Counted from the stretch's first letter, positions 38,824 through 50,552 are shown. The stretch: DNA of 64,000 nt from Drechmeria coniospora (GCF_001625195.1 NC_054391.1:7637157-7701156); one strand, 5' to 3'. The notes: generated from the letters alone by a model not told the origin. Numbers and translations are program-made.

Positions 38824-40041
38824 ATGTTGCGATCCATGAGACATACGATGACGTCCAGTGCTTCACGCACTACTTCTCTGGGACCTTCAGGGTCCGTTTT
38901 CACAAGGCGATCGCTATCACCGTCCACTGGCTCGTCATTGCTCAGATCCAACTTTCAGGCAAAGCACATCCCCAAACCCACGAAATCGTTCCCCCATGGC
39001 AAGATACAATTACTACCTGTAATTGAAGGAGACCACAGCTTTAAAAGCCATATCAGGAGTCACTCCACTCGACCATCATACGCAGTACCGACTTCGGGCA
39101 TCCTATCAAAGCTCCCCCGCGCATGGGTACCCTACGCCGAGCTCATCCGCATTGACAAACCAACCGGAACATACTACCTCTTTTTCCCGTGTCTCTTCTC
39201 AACGCTAATGGCTGCTCCGATGCTGTCACCTCTCGCCCCTCTGGGATCAGTATTGGGGTATTCACTCTTGTTTTTCACAGGGTCTCTCATCATGCGTGGT
39301 GCTGGGTGTACGATCAATGATCTCTGGGACAGAAACCTCGACACAAATGTCAGTCGGACTCGCTTTCGACCGATAGCTCGCGGAGCAATCAAGCCGTTCA
39401 ATGGGCTTGTATTCACCGGCTGCCAACTCCTGGCTGGTCTCGCCGTGCTGGTCCAGTTTCCCTTGCCCTGCATTCTGTATGGTACCCTCAGTCTCCCACT
39501 GGTTGCAACATACCCCTTGGCCAAGCGGATAACCCATTATCCTCAATTTGTGCTCGGCCTGACCTTTTCGTGGGGAGCAATCATGGGATTTCCCGCCCTT
39601 GGCATTGACTTACTGTCAAACTCGGATGCAATGACGGCCGCGGCCTGCCTCTATGCCTCAAATGTAGCTTGGACAGTCCTTTACGACATGATATACGCAC
39701 ACATGGATGTCGGAGATGATGCCAAAGCCGGCATTAAAAGTATTGCCCTCAAGCATCATGAAGACAGCAAAATTGTTCTCACTGGACTCGCTATAGCTCA
39801 GATAGCGCTTCTCGCTGCTGCTGGGGTCGCTTCCGGCGCTGGCCCAGCGTTCTTTGTGGGTAGCTGCGGCGGTGCGATGGTCAGTCTCGGTATCATGATT
39901 AAGAAGGTTAACCTCGGGAGCGAAACGGACTGCTGGTGGTGGTTTGTGAAGGGATGCTGGATCACTGGGGGGACCATCAGTTTTGGGCTGGCTGCTGACT
40001 ATCTGATCCGGGAGGCAGAGCAGACCGCGATAGTAAAGTAA
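38824..40041 (+). CDS. COQ2: 4-hydroxybenzoate polyprenyltransferase (ubiquinone biosynthesis)
   Basis: Coq2 joins the polyprenyl tail to 4-hydroxybenzoate in the mitochondrial inner membrane, committing the ring to ubiquinone. An uninterrupted frame from the ATG at 38824 gives 405 residues; the frame is open to 38644 but that part has no conserved content. The first 110 residues are rich in Ser, Arg and Thr, as expected for a mitochondrial presequence. The UbiA core begins at RAWVPYAELIRIDKPTGTYY. Both aspartate-rich motifs are present: NDLWDRNLD and YDMIYAHMDVGDD. About eight hydrophobic segments alternate with loops. The last exon-like end (DYLIREAEQ) is typical. No intron is needed. Confidence 0.95.
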   Translation: MLRSMRHTMTSSASRTTSLGPSGSVFTRRSLSPSTGSSLLRSNFQAKHIPKPTKSFPHGKIQLLPVIEGDHSFKSHIRSHSTRPSYAVPTSGILSKLPRAWVPYAELIRIDKPTGTYYLFFPCLFSTLMAAPMLSPLAPLGSVLGYSLLFFTGSLIMRGAGCTINDLWDRNLDTNVSRTRFRPIARGAIKPFNGLVFTGCQLLAGLAVLVQFPLPCILYGTLSLPLVATYPLAKRITHYPQFVLGLTFSWGAIMGFPALGIDLLSNSDAMTAAACLYASNVAWTVLYDMIYAHMDVGDDAKAGIKSIALKHHEDSKIVLTGLAIAQIALLAAAGVASGAGPAFFVGSCGGAMVSLGIMIKKVNLGSETDCWWWFVKGCWITGGTISFGLAADYLIREAEQTAIVK

Positions 40042-40275
40042 CTTGGACTCCAATTCCTATACCAAAAAGAACATCTTTCCCTTGGCAAATGGAACATACC
40101 TCCATTCCGTAATGCTCTGAAAGGATCGACGGGTTGGCACGCAATAACATTTGCATAAGTCGGGAACTACCTTCCGAGTCTTTGACTTTTCAAACCCGAA
40201 CGATAATGCAGATAACATCAATAATGCGACTCTCATTTCGAAGCGTGATCTCGCATTTCTCCAACGACGTTTCCA

Positions 40276-40772
40276 TTACGACCGAGGCTTCTCTTTCTTC
40301 TCCTTCCACAGAGCAAGCAGGCCGACGCCGGAGACCTTGACGACCTTGAACCGAACACCGGGGATATCACCCTTTGCCTTGCCTTTGCGACCAAAGCCAG
40401 CAAGCAAAACCTCGTCGTTCTCATCCACAAAGTTGAGGCAGCCGTCGTTGGGGACTGAAAGCTAGTGTCAGTCACAATTGGCCCCGGAGCCAGCTCAAAA
40501 CGAAGCAACATACCGAAAGCTGTGACCTTTTTGCCGTTCTTGATCAATTGAACTCGGACACACTTTCGAATAGCGGAGTTCGGCTGCTTGGCCTCGACAC
40601 CGACCTTCTCGAGGACGATTCCTTTGGCGTGAGACGAGCCACCAAACGGCGAGGACTTAAAAGCAGTACCCAGGGCGCGCTTCTTATAGTGAAGGTCGGC
40701 CCATTTTTGGTCCTTCCGGTTCGTTCGCAGCTTTCGCGCCGCGTTAAGACCACGGGGTTTGCCTCCAGCCAT
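40276..40772 (-). CDS. RPS23: 40S ribosomal protein S23 (uS12)
   Basis: uS12 sits in the decoding centre of the small ribosomal subunit. Two exons on the minus strand, 40772-40514 and 40454-40276, are joined across a 59-nt intron with GTATGT donor. They give 145 residues, the canonical length. Blocks include [59 protein letters not shown] and, after the join, [16 protein letters not shown]. The proline loop KQPNSAIR that contacts mRNA is intact. Upstream, a GTACGT at 40864 and a CAG ending at 40778 could bound an intron in the 5' UTR, which is common in ribosomal protein genes; that is inferred only. Confidence 0.97.
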
Positions 40773-41452
40773 GACTGCTGTTAATGAAAAAGTCAGTACA
40801 AGCCACCAGAGATTGGCCACAATACGGTGGTACAGCCAAGATTTTATGTTGGAGTCGAACGTACCGATTAGATGTGTATCGCGTTAATGGTCCGTGATTG
40901 CGTCGGCGGAGCGGTGATCTGCGAAGACTCGACTTCACAAAATTTGGGTAGGGTTTTCCCGCCCTAAGTGGTAATGGTCGCAAAAGAGGTATACAACTAC
41001 ATCACATGATCATAGTGGCCTCGGATAATTGGATATCCCGTGTATGAGAAAAGTGGATACTCTCAACGGATCCCGCTTGTGTATGTACTCCGTACTGTAA
41101 TTAAGACGCAGCACGGAGTAAGTATGGAGTAAGTGCTCCATACACTGAGTACGTAAGTACTTGCAGTGGGTGTAAGTATGTACGTTAAATGTAATTAAGT
41201 ACTCTGTACGGAGTACGGAATATTATTAGTTTATTTCTACTGATACAATGAAGTGAGTATTCCTTCAAGTACTTATGGAGTACGTACTATAATACTTACT
41301 TACTTAGAGTACTCCGTACTCGTAAGTACTACATACTTATGTAATACTGCAGTTTATGATATTGTCCTTTCTGTATTTGAGAACCCCGAGATTCAAACAG
41401 GTCTCCAGAGAAGCCATCGACAGCGTCCCTCCAGCCTGGGCAGCCGCTGATT
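40773..41452. repeat. Divergent promoter region with microrepeats
   Basis: Between RPS23 and the unnamed gene at 41453. The stretch 41080-41340 holds GTACTCCGTAC, AAGTACTT and TACGGAGTAC words. The RPS23-proximal part (40780-40980) is free of them. No gene supported. Confidence 0.5.
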
Positions 41453-42313
41453 ATGGCATCCTATGGCCAGAACCTAGATTGCTCTATTGTTACTGTGGGG
41501 GATGCAAATGAAGATCTCAGTTCTCAGCCGCAAACGATGAGCAAAAGGCGTGACCCGCCACCAGTACTCTTTTTACATCCTTCCCCAGGAGCATCCCACG
41601 TCTCTTTGCCCAGCATACTTGCACGAGGAGTATCCGTCCCGGGCCCATCCAGCACACGACGGGAGCAGGCTAATCTCGAACGCAGTGCATCTGTGCGGTC
41701 TGGCCTCGCTGTGCCATGTGATACGCAGCGATCTGGACGTCCTCCACATGATGCATCAAGCACCCGCCATCCCGATAGAGCTGATGCACTTTGGACTGAG
41801 ATGCAGGCGACTCTGGAAGAGGTGGAACTTTCCGCCTCGGGGGGCACGCATGTCTTTGGGCCTGAACACGATATCAAACTTGCAGACCTCCGAACCGCTC
41901 AGATAGCGTTGGCACAGGCCTGGGCAAGGAGTGAAGCGGATGATGCAATTGAAACATCTGTTGAGGGGGGTAATGTCCTCACTGCTGGTGGTAAATTACG
42001 AAACCTTCATGGTTTAGTGGCAGATGCTCAGGGCACTCATAGCAGAAGTAGAGCCGACACAGCCCGGAGCACGGTCGGGACGATCAATTTGCGACCAGAG
42101 AGCAGCGACGGAGGAGCTGACCTCCTCGGGATGAAACTAGGTGAGGAACCAGCAGTGGACATATTACTCGCGAGGAAACGGCGTGAGGCCAACGACCAGT
42201 ACTTTCAACGAGTCAGCAACGGAGTCATTGACGTGGTTGCAAAGCTAGAAGAAGTCGCCATAGCCATGCGAGCAGTTGAGATGGAGAGCAAGTATGTATG
42301 GAATGAGAACTGA
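41453..42313 (+). CDS. Conserved-looking hypothetical protein with C-terminal coiled coil
   Basis: A single frame of 286 residues that I do not recognise by name. The first 110 residues are disordered and rich in Ser, Pro and Arg. A central helical block (ALWTEMQATLEEVELSASGG and LADLRTAQIALAQAWARSEA) is followed by a variable linker and a second helical block near the end (ANDQYFQRVSNGVIDVVAKL, then EEVAIAMRAVEMESK). Its balanced codon use and clean frame, next to 8 kb of decayed DNA, argue that it is a real gene. The two helical blocks look like coiled coils and suggest a scaffold or complex subunit; that is inference. It ends only 174 bp before the decayed gypsy element. Confidence 0.7.
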   Translation: MASYGQNLDCSIVTVGDANEDLSSQPQTMSKRRDPPPVLFLHPSPGASHVSLPSILARGVSVPGPSSTRREQANLERSASVRSGLAVPCDTQRSGRPPHDASSTRHPDRADALWTEMQATLEEVELSASGGTHVFGPEHDIKLADLRTAQIALAQAWARSEADDAIETSVEGGNVLTAGGKLRNLHGLVADAQGTHSRSRADTARSTVGTINLRPESSDGGADLLGMKLGEEPAVDILLARKRREANDQYFQRVSNGVIDVVAKLEEVAIAMRAVEMESKYVWNEN

Positions 42314-42487
42314 AACTATCCTAACAAATCAATCCACGGCGTCTTTGTAGGACAAGTTCAGATTATAATATTAAGTCAAAGTTTAGTAGTTAACGCATTA
42401 AAATTTATAATACCTATTATAGTACATAAAGCAAGGCCTATTGTTTCGAGTTGACTATAGCTACTAAAATAGAGAACTCGAGTATTT

Positions 42488-42707
42488 TGTAAGGCTAGGC
42501 GCACGAGTAAAGCCCGGGTAGACAGGGGCGCACGGGTAAAGCCTGGGTAGACAGGAAGGTAGGGCAGCCTAAGGTACGCCCCGGCTACAAAAGGAACGTA
42601 AGCCCGAAAACTTAAGAAGGGCTAAGCTTTAGTCTTAAATACTACTTAATTTCTAAAAAAAGGCTTACTTACTTACCTAACTATTATCTACCGATCTATG
42701 CATTATA
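42488..42707 (+). repeat. 5' LTR of the gypsy element
   Basis: 220 bp, starting TGTAAGG and ending TTATA (originally probably TTACA). It matches 50070-50289 along its whole length except for transition-type changes that differ between the two copies. Shared landmarks are GGTAAAGCC, GCCCGAAAACTTAAGAAGGG and CTACCGATCTATGC. Confidence 0.9.
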
Positions 42708-43784
42708 ATTCTAAAGCTTCTATTACAGTTACCTAAGTAAAATAGCGCCTACTATATATAGTATAAGAGAGATACTATACTTCCTACTAAAGGGTAAGAT
42801 AAATATAATACTAAAAGTATCCCTTATACTAAGTATACTAAGTTCCCTTAAAATAATACTAAGGAGTACCTAAAGGGAACCCTTTATTCCGGAAACGCTA
42901 GCCGTAGTATAAGAACGACTAGCTTAGCTATAAGAGTTAGAGAGGCTAAAGGAAAAGGAAAAAAAGATTTACACTTACCTAAGGATAGGTACTAACTATT
43001 AACTAAAAAAGGTAAAGAAATAGGCCTAAAGAGAGTTAGATATTTCCTTAGAGAGTAGCTAAAAAGTTAAGGTAAAAAATATACTAAAACTTAAGTAACC
43101 TATAACTTTATAAAAAAGGTAAGAATAGCTTTATAACCTAAACTATACCTTTAATAAAGTAAGGCGGAAGTTTAAGAAGGACTATCGGAAAATCCTACTA
43201 GCCCTTAACTATATATAGGCCTAGGGCTAGGTATACTAGGAAAGGTACCTAAATAAGCTACCGAAAGATTAACGAACTATAGCCAAAAATAATTAGGATT
43301 ATTTTTAAAAATAAATACTTACCTTACTAAAAGACTTAGTTAACTATTAAGCCTACTTAATAGTATAGTAATAAAAAGTAATATAACGAAAAGGCTAATT
43401 CCTAATAAAGTTTAGTATTTACCTAAACTTAATCGAAAACTACTTTAGTAAAGTACTAAAGCCTAATTGGGCCTTCTCCTACTTCGGTAAGTTACTACTA
43501 AAGTTATAGAGCTAAATTAATCTATATAAGAATATTAAAAGGCTTATACGGGAAGAGATAGTCTAACTAACTTAATAACTTTAGGACTTTACTAAAAACT
43601 AACTAAAAAGGAAAACTAATATAAGAAAAGGGGAGAACCTAAATTATTAAAGGAAAGTTACTAAGGAAATAAAAGTATACTAACCCTAGTATAATAGTAG
43701 GAAATCCTTTTAAAAATCTATAACCTTAGGCTTAGAAAGGGCCTATAGTAGTAAAGGCCTACTACTACTAAGGTAGAGTAGGAA

Positions 43785-43836
43785 TAACTATTATTTTAAC
43801 TACTAAAAGGAAGGCTACTAAGTAAAAGAATACCTA
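43785..43836 (+). pseudogene. Relic of a gag CCHC zinc knuckle
   Basis: The frame reads Y-Y-F-N-Y-stop-K-E-G-Y. If RIP turned Cys codons to Tyr and Gly/Trp-type codons to stops, this is the C-x2/3-C-x4-H-x4-C knuckle of a retroviral-type gag. Assignment rests on position before the polymerase and on this short match only. Confidence 0.5.
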
Positions 43837-44629
43837 AAACCCTAAAAATAGGGAAATTTCTAATAACTAAGGTAGCTACCCTTACCTTAGTTAGTAATAC
43901 AAAATATAGGGCGTAACCTTAGTTTATAGCTAATATAACGATTTTAGAATAAACTACCTAGGAGGTTAAGGTAGGATTAAATAGCTATACTAATATAGAC
44001 CTTATTAATATATAAATAGTAAGGTAGTACAAACTTTACTAAGTCTTAATAAATAAAAGTAGCCTTTAGGCTATAAGGGGTCTTTAAGTTATTAGTTATA
44101 GGATATAGGAAGTACCTATATATATAATAAATAGTAGAAGGGGAGAGAGGGAGTTTACTTACTACTATATTAAAGTTAATATAGGACTAACTTTAGACCG
44201 AATATAAGTTATACTAGGGATATTAGTATTAGCTAACCTAAGGATCTACCTAAACCCTATAGGAGTATATTAGTAGTTTTAGTAGGACTAGTTAAAGGTA
44301 TAGCTACTAGTACCTAAGAAGTTTTAAGTTAAATATAGGAATAAGGTAAAGATCTTTATAGTAATAGGAATAAAAGGTAGTCCTATTAAGCTACTAAAGA
44401 GTTATTAGGAATAGCCCTAAGGGATCCCGTAAGAACTAAAAGAGTTTAAGGATATTCTAAATATAAATAGTATAAAGATCTTATTAGTATATAAATAAAT
44501 AGATTATATAATTAACCTCTTACTAAATATATTACTACTATATAGACTAATTTACTTACTCTTTTAAATAAAGCTAAAGGAGCTTAAAGAATACCTAAAT
44601 AAGAACCTATAAATTAATAAGATCTACCC

Positions 44630-45140
44630 TTTAAAGTTACCTATAGGATTACCTATTCTATTTATACTAAAAAAGAATAATATACTTTAATTATATATAA
44701 ATTACTAGGGACTTAATAAGGTCTTAATAAAGAATTAATATACCTTCCTACTAATATTTAAGATTATAAACTAATATTAAGGAGCTATAGTATTCTTTAA
44801 GATTAACGTTAAGAATACTTACTATTAAATCCAAATTAAGAAGGGTAATAAATAAAAAATAGTATTTAAAATATACTATAGGTATTTTAAATATTTAGTA
44901 ATATTGTTTAGGCTAATTAATATATTAGCTACCTTTTAATACTATATCTACTAAGTACTCTAAGGGTATATAGATATAATCTATATTATATACCTAAATA
45001 ATATTTTAATTTTCTTAAAAAACCGCTAGAAATATACTAAATATCTTAAGGAGATCTTAAGGTAGTTATAGTTAGCTAAGTTATATATTAATCCGAATAA
45101 GTATAAATTTTACTAAGAATCGGTTAAGTTCCTAGGATTT
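44630..45140 (+). pseudogene. Relic of gypsy reverse transcriptase
   Basis: Typical gypsy RT order is still legible: a segment reading GLNKVLIKN at about 44708-44735, YYxIxIKKGN at about 44818-44850, a YxYFKYLVILF-like stretch, and YLNNILIF at about 44991-45014 in place of the catalytic YLDDILIF. The double Asp-to-Asn change is what GC-to-AT transition produces. Several in-frame stops interrupt it. Confidence 0.85.
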
Positions 45141-45379
45141 ATCCTATTTAAAGATAAAATAGTAATAGACCTAACTAAGGTATAAGCTATAACCTAATAG
45201 GAAGAGCCTACCTTATTCTATAATATCTAAGTATTTCTTAGGTTTTATAACTTTTATAGAAAATTTATTAAGAACTATTTAGAAATTATAGTACCCCTAT
45301 ATATACTCCTTAAAGGAAGTAAGAATAGGAAAAAGCTAGGAAAAGTCTACTTAAATAAAAAGGAACTAATAGCTTTTTA

Positions 45380-45660
45380 AGAGCTAAAAAATATATTTAG
45401 AAAGGCTTTACTATTATACTATTTTAACTTAATAAGACCTATTAGAATTAAGATAAATATATTAAGTTTTATAATAGTAAGTATCTTATCCTAACTAAAC
45501 GACTAAGGATATTAGTACCTAATAGTATTTTAGTTAAGGAAATTCTTAAATATAGAATAAAACTATAGGACGCTAGACTATAAAATATTTACTATTATTA
45601 AGTTATTTAAATACTAGTAATAATATATAAAGGGGGTAATAGTTTTAGTAAAGGTATTAT
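45380..45660 (+). pseudogene. Relic of the RNase H region
   Basis: Downstream of the RT, a segment reads LLYYFNLIRPIRIKINILSF, matching the start of gypsy RNase H with its Thr-Asp-Ala-Ser core converted. Limits are approximate. Confidence 0.55.
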
Positions 45661-46309
45661 TAAATTACTATAACCTATAGACCTTTATAAATAGGCTAAG
45701 GTTAATTAGGCGCTAAGTATACTAATATATAGACTTAGCGGCCTTCGATTTTATTATTAAATATAAAATAGGAAAATCTAACTTAGTAAATAGGCCCTTA
45801 AGAAGAACTACCTATAAGGGTAAAACCCTAAGTAATACCTACCTACTAGTATTACTATAAAAGCAGCTTATAGGTATAGTAGGGGAAGGAAATATATATA
45901 TATAGGAGTATAGTAAGATACCTTTATAGGATAATAAGTCTTAAGCTTTAAGTAGGAATAAGAGTAATAAGATATCCTTATAAGCTAAAGAAGGCTAACC
46001 TTATTAAGGTAAAGGTAAACCTAAAAAGGTACTAAACCCCTTTTAAATAGCATAATAGGCTAGGGAATAAGTTAATTATAAATAGCCTATTACTTAATAG
46101 TCCGCTAAGGAGAACCTAAAGGAGGGAATAATATATAATACTACCCTTAAGTTACTAAAGGACTACCTTTATAAGATTTAAAGCAAAAACCTAAAGATAA
46201 AAAGGCTATAAGGTATAAAGATCTATAGCTAAAATAATATACTTAATAAGGACTAGTTAGTAGACTTAAGAGGGATATTATATTTCTAAGGATATATCTA
46301 TATTCTAAA

Positions 46310-46960
46310 TAAGGCTATAGTATACTAAGAGCTTTTACAGCTATACTATAATAATCCTCTTATAGGCTACTTTAGAATTAAAAGAATAATATAGTTATTA
46401 TAAAAAGTAATTTACTAAAAGGGCTTATTAGTAAATATAAAACGCTATATATAAATATATTTAGTCTACTAGGGGGTATCCTTAAGGAAGTACTACCTTT
46501 ATAGAGAGTTATAGTTACTATTAATTCCTAATAGACCTTAGGCTAAAGTAATAATAGACTTTATTATAGGGCTACCTACTACTTAATTTAAGGGGAAGAA
46601 GGTAAATATAATTTTAGTAATAATAAATAAAATAATTAAGTATTTTATATTCCTTCTATACTAAACTATAGTTAGTATAGCTAAGTTAGTATAGCTATTT
46701 TATTATAAAATAAAGCTTTATTTTAAAGCGCCTAAGGGAGTAGTAAGTAATAAAGGGCTAGTATTTATAAGCTAATTTTAGTTAGAATTATACTATTACT
46801 CCTAAATAACTAAAAGGCTATTAATAGTATTTTACCTATAAACTAATAGGTAGACTAAAAGAATAAACTAAATATTAAAGTACTATTTATAATACTTTAT
46901 TAGTTAGGACTAATCTAACTAAGCTAACCTACTATAAGTAGCTTAATTTACCTATAATAA
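46310..46960 (+). pseudogene. Relic of the integrase
   Basis: The zinc-binding start is visible as YYNNPLIGYFRIKRII at about 46347-46395. It is followed by the segment before the catalytic core and then KVIIDFIIGLP at about 46540-46572, where the first catalytic Asp is retained. Later stretches carry stops. This fits the integrase of Ty3/gypsy elements. Confidence 0.8.
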
Positions 46961-47479
46961 TATAGGTAATATAACTATAGGTTACTCCCTAAACTAAGTA
47001 CTATTAGGTTACTACCTATAGTTCTATACTAAAAAGGAGAATAGTAAGCTTATAGTAGTAGTCCTAAAAGCAAAGGTAAGAGTAATAAAACTAATAAAAA
47101 TTAAGAAATAACTAAAGGAGTATTAAAGAAAAGCTATAAAGTTATAGGTAAAGTACTATAACTATAGGTATAATTCTTTATCCCTTAATATAGGTAACTT
47201 AATACTACTATTTATATAGAATATTAACCTTAAAGGGGAGAAATAAAAACTAATACTAAAGTATATTAGGCCCTTTTAGATTTTAGAAAAGATTAACCGA
47301 TAGGTATACTACTTAGCGCTCCCTAATAAATATATATACCTATATAATATATTTTATATTAGCTTACTAAAACCTTAGAAGGAGCGGAACTAAGAAGGGA
47401 ATAATATAAATAATATACTACTTTTAGACCTATTAAATAAGGAGGGTAAATAAAAAGTTAAAGAAATATATAACTATTA

Positions 47480-47600
47480 GTAATTAGGGGGAGCCTAACT
47501 ATATCTTATAAAATAAAAGGGCTAACCAGTAGAATATAATTAGTAAGTATATAAAGAGAATATAGAAAATATACTAAAAGTAATAGTAACTTACCTTTAA
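47480..47600 (+). pseudogene. Relic of an integrase-linked chromodomain
   Basis: A short stretch reads ILxNKRANQxNIISK, which aligns with the chromodomain core Y-L-V-K-W-K-G-x-x-x-x-x-N-T-W-E once W-to-stop and G-to-R changes are allowed. It places the element among chromoviruses. Confidence 0.6.
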
Positions 47601-50049
47601 CGAAAAGGCCTAAGGAAGGAATTATATAAAAAACTAAATAAAAGGGTATAGTAATAAATATAGGGTATAAATATAATTACCCTACTAATAACCTATTAAT
47701 TTTATACTAATTCCTAACCGAACTAATTAACTTAGTAATAAGTTACTACTTATATAAAGGGGGAGTAAGAAAACTATAGAATAGTTTAAGAATAAAAAGA
47801 GTATTAAGGTAAAAGAAAGAAAAAATATACTAATAAGAACCCCTAAACTACTTATAGACATAAAGCTATTACTATTTATACTAAGTTAAAAATAAAGATA
47901 ATAAAATAAAGGGAAAAGGAAATTAAAATATAAGGAAATATATAAACCTATTATTAATAATAGGGTTACTTTTATAGGATAAAAATAAAGTAACTATTAG
48001 TATTACTAAAAATAGAATAGGATAATAAAATTACTTAGGTAACCTTATTATTAAAATCCTTATTTAGCAATATAGTAGTTACCTTATGCTTATATATTAT
48101 AAGAGCTATTTACTAAAATAAATACCTAGCGTTTCTAGCTAAAAGACTAAAATACTATATTACCTTTTAAGTAGTTAGGTCGGTAGCGGCCTAGAAAAGG
48201 AGAATATTAACTAACTCCTAAGGGATAATTCCTATAATATAATAGAAATATATATTAATCCAAAAGGTAGGAGGGGTAATTACTTAATAAGTATCTTATA
48301 ATATAAGTCTATTATAAAGTAATAAGTAGCCTAATTAGCCTAATAAGTATATTAGTAAAAGATAGTATAGAGACTTCCTTTTAACTTAATATATACTTTA
48401 TTTATATACTTAGTATTAGTAAGATAGTACTCCCTTTAATACTACTCCTTAGATAAATTAAAGGACTTACTTAAGTATTAGGTAAAAATAATAAGTTAGC
48501 GCTATCCCTTAAGTAAAAAAAGAAATAAGTACTTACTATTATTATTATTATTACTACTATTAGCGCCCTAAAGTAATATATTACCTACCTTTAGGAATAC
48601 TTTTACCCTTTAGGAGTAAAGGTAATAAATATAGTTATAAACTATAACTAGGTTATTACAATCTATAGCTATAAGCGCTACTACTTATACTTAAAAGAGT
48701 TAGTAAATATAAGCTAATTTTAGGGAGTCGAAAGCTATATACTTAGGAGTAGGTAGTATACTACTTATTGTACTACTAGTAGTAGGAGGACCGAACTATA
48801 GGATAAGTATAGTTAGTTAAAAAAACCTAGGGCTCCTTTAGCTTAAACTACTTATAGGTAGTAATTATAGTATAAAAATATACTATATACTAAAGGTAAG
48901 AATTCTATACTATAATACTATAGAAGGGTTATACCTAAACGTAGGATTAATATTAATAGGGAGTTACTAGCTCCTTAGCTCCTCCTATAGGAGGGCTATC
49001 CTTAGAGATTAATCCTATACCTTTAACCTTACCTATATTGTTTAGTAGAGCCTAACCTTTACCGGTATTATCCCTAGGACTAGCTCTCTTAACTATACTA
49101 ACCCTATCTATAGTAGAACTCCTACTACCTATAGGTAGGTTATATTTTAGGTAAGAGGCTACTAACCTAGCTTTACCTATTAACTCCTTAAATAAGGGGA
49201 AAGGGAAAAGGGAAAGAGAAAGGAAAAGTAAAAAGAAAGGGGGGAACTAAATAAACTTAAGGAAAAAGTAAAAAGGGGGTAAAGGGAAACGTAAGGCTAC
49301 TATAGGCTACTTACCTTTATTAACCTATTAAGGAGTTAGTATACTATTAATACTACCTATATTACTATTATTATTATATAAGGAAGCCCTAGCCTTAGCC
49401 CTATTAGCAAAAGGGAATATAAGGGGGGACTTACCTAGGGGGATTTTATTCTAAAGTTATAAAAGAGCCCTCCGCTATATAGACTAACGCTAGGCCTCCC
49501 TATACTAGTAACTAGGGCTATTGGTCCTAGGAGAGGCTAAAGTCCCGCTTAGTATAGAACGCTTGTAAGAAGGAGTTATACAGAGTATTAAGAGGATATT
49601 ATTATTACTATTATTATTATTACTATTACTATTATTGTTAAATACTACTAAAGAGCTATTAAATTATTATAGTAGTAGTCTTAAAGAAGAAAAAGAAAAG
49701 AAAAAGGAAGTTAATAGGAATACAATAAGATATATATATTAAAGCAATAGCCTTAGGCTAAAATCCCTAGGGTATTAAAACCTAAGGCTATATTAGGTAC
49801 GGTATAGTAACGGGTGTAAATACAATAAGCACTACGGTAACTAATTAACGGCCTAAGGTAGCGCTAATCGGTAAGCGTACTGTAATAATAATTAAGTGCA
49901 AGAGATACAATAGCAATAAGATTAATAAGCTAAAGGCAAAAGATAACTAAACTAATAGTAGGAATATTACAATAAGTATAGAGTAAGTCTACCTAAATTA
50001 GATTAAATAACGCTAGCCGGGGAGTCTCCGAAACGGTACCGAAACGGTC
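47600..50049. other. Unassigned 2.4-kb region of the gypsy element
   Basis: Decayed sequence between the chromodomain relic and the polypurine tract. It contains runs of ATT/ACT triplets (about 48538-48560 and 49600-49640) that could be decayed amino-acid repeats. Most simple chromoviruses end shortly after the chromodomain. I cannot recognise a product on either strand. Confidence 0.5.
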
Positions 50050-50068
50050 CCTATAGGAGGGGGAATAA
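50050..50068 (+). other. Polypurine tract before the 3' LTR
   Basis: The purine-rich run AGGAGGGGGAATAA just upstream of the 3' LTR is where plus-strand DNA synthesis of an LTR element is primed. Confidence 0.6.
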
Positions 50069-50069
50069 T

Positions 50070-50289
50070 TATAAGGCTAGGCGTACGGGTAAAGCCTAAG
50101 TAAATAAGAACGTACGGGTAAAGCCCAGGTAAACAGGAAGGTAGGGTAGCCTAAGGTACGCTCCGGCTACAAAAGGAACGTAAGCCCGAAAACTTAAGAA
50201 GGGCTAAGCTTTAGTCTTAAATACTACTCGATTTCTAAAAGAAGGCTTACTTACTTACCTAACTATTGTCTACCGATCTATGCGTTATA
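50070..50289 (+). repeat. 3' LTR of the gypsy element
   Basis: 220 bp, beginning TATAAGG (from TGTAAGG) and ending TTATA; the partner of 42488-42707. Differences are almost all C/T or G/A. Confidence 0.9.
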
Positions 50290-50294
50290 TATTT

Positions 50295-50552
50295 ATTGGA
50301 CTTTATAATAAAGACTACTATAAAGAGGGGAAGAGAACAAATTACATAATACATATAGGGAGGTATACCTATATAGATAATAAGCCAGTTAATTATTAGA
50401 CCAAATAGCCAAACTATTAAAAGATCCACTAGTATCCGTACTTAGTATAATACTGCACTTAATATTCGCTTATAAGGCCTATACGCCTATAGCGCGCCTT
50501 ATAAATTAGATGTCTGTTTAAAAGTAAGAGTACTTAAAGTAAGAATAGTACT
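50295..50552. other. AT-rich spacer with a 9-bp hairpin
   Basis: Decayed sequence. TTATAAGGC at 50470-50478 and its exact reverse complement at 50496-50504 form an inverted repeat with a 17-nt loop. No other feature. Confidence 0.4.

Larger units (their letters stand above)
42483..50294 (+). mobile_element. RIP-decayed Ty3/gypsy chromovirus, complete with target duplication
   Basis: A full-length LTR retrotransposon, 42488-50289. It is flanked by the direct duplication TATTT (42483-42487 and 50290-50294), with LTRs of equal length (220 bp). Coding capacity is destroyed: nearly every CAG, CGA and TGG has become a stop and CpG is almost absent, the signature of repeat-induced point mutation. 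Order of recognisable pieces on the plus strand is gag zinc knuckle, reverse transcriptase, RNase H, integrase, chromodomain. That order, with integrase after RT and a terminal chromodomain, defines a chromovirus. A further 2.4 kb of decayed sequence lies between the chromodomain and the 3' LTR. No intact frame remains, so the element cannot move on its own. Confidence 0.9.

Noticed and set aside
42488..50289. Possible gene with intact reading frame inside the gypsy element
   Set aside because: All six frames are broken every few tens of codons by TAA/TAG; only relic domains remain.
50470..50504. 9-bp hairpin as a terminator or regulatory RNA
   Set aside because: It lies in decayed repeat DNA with no adjacent gene; a chance inverted repeat is more likely.
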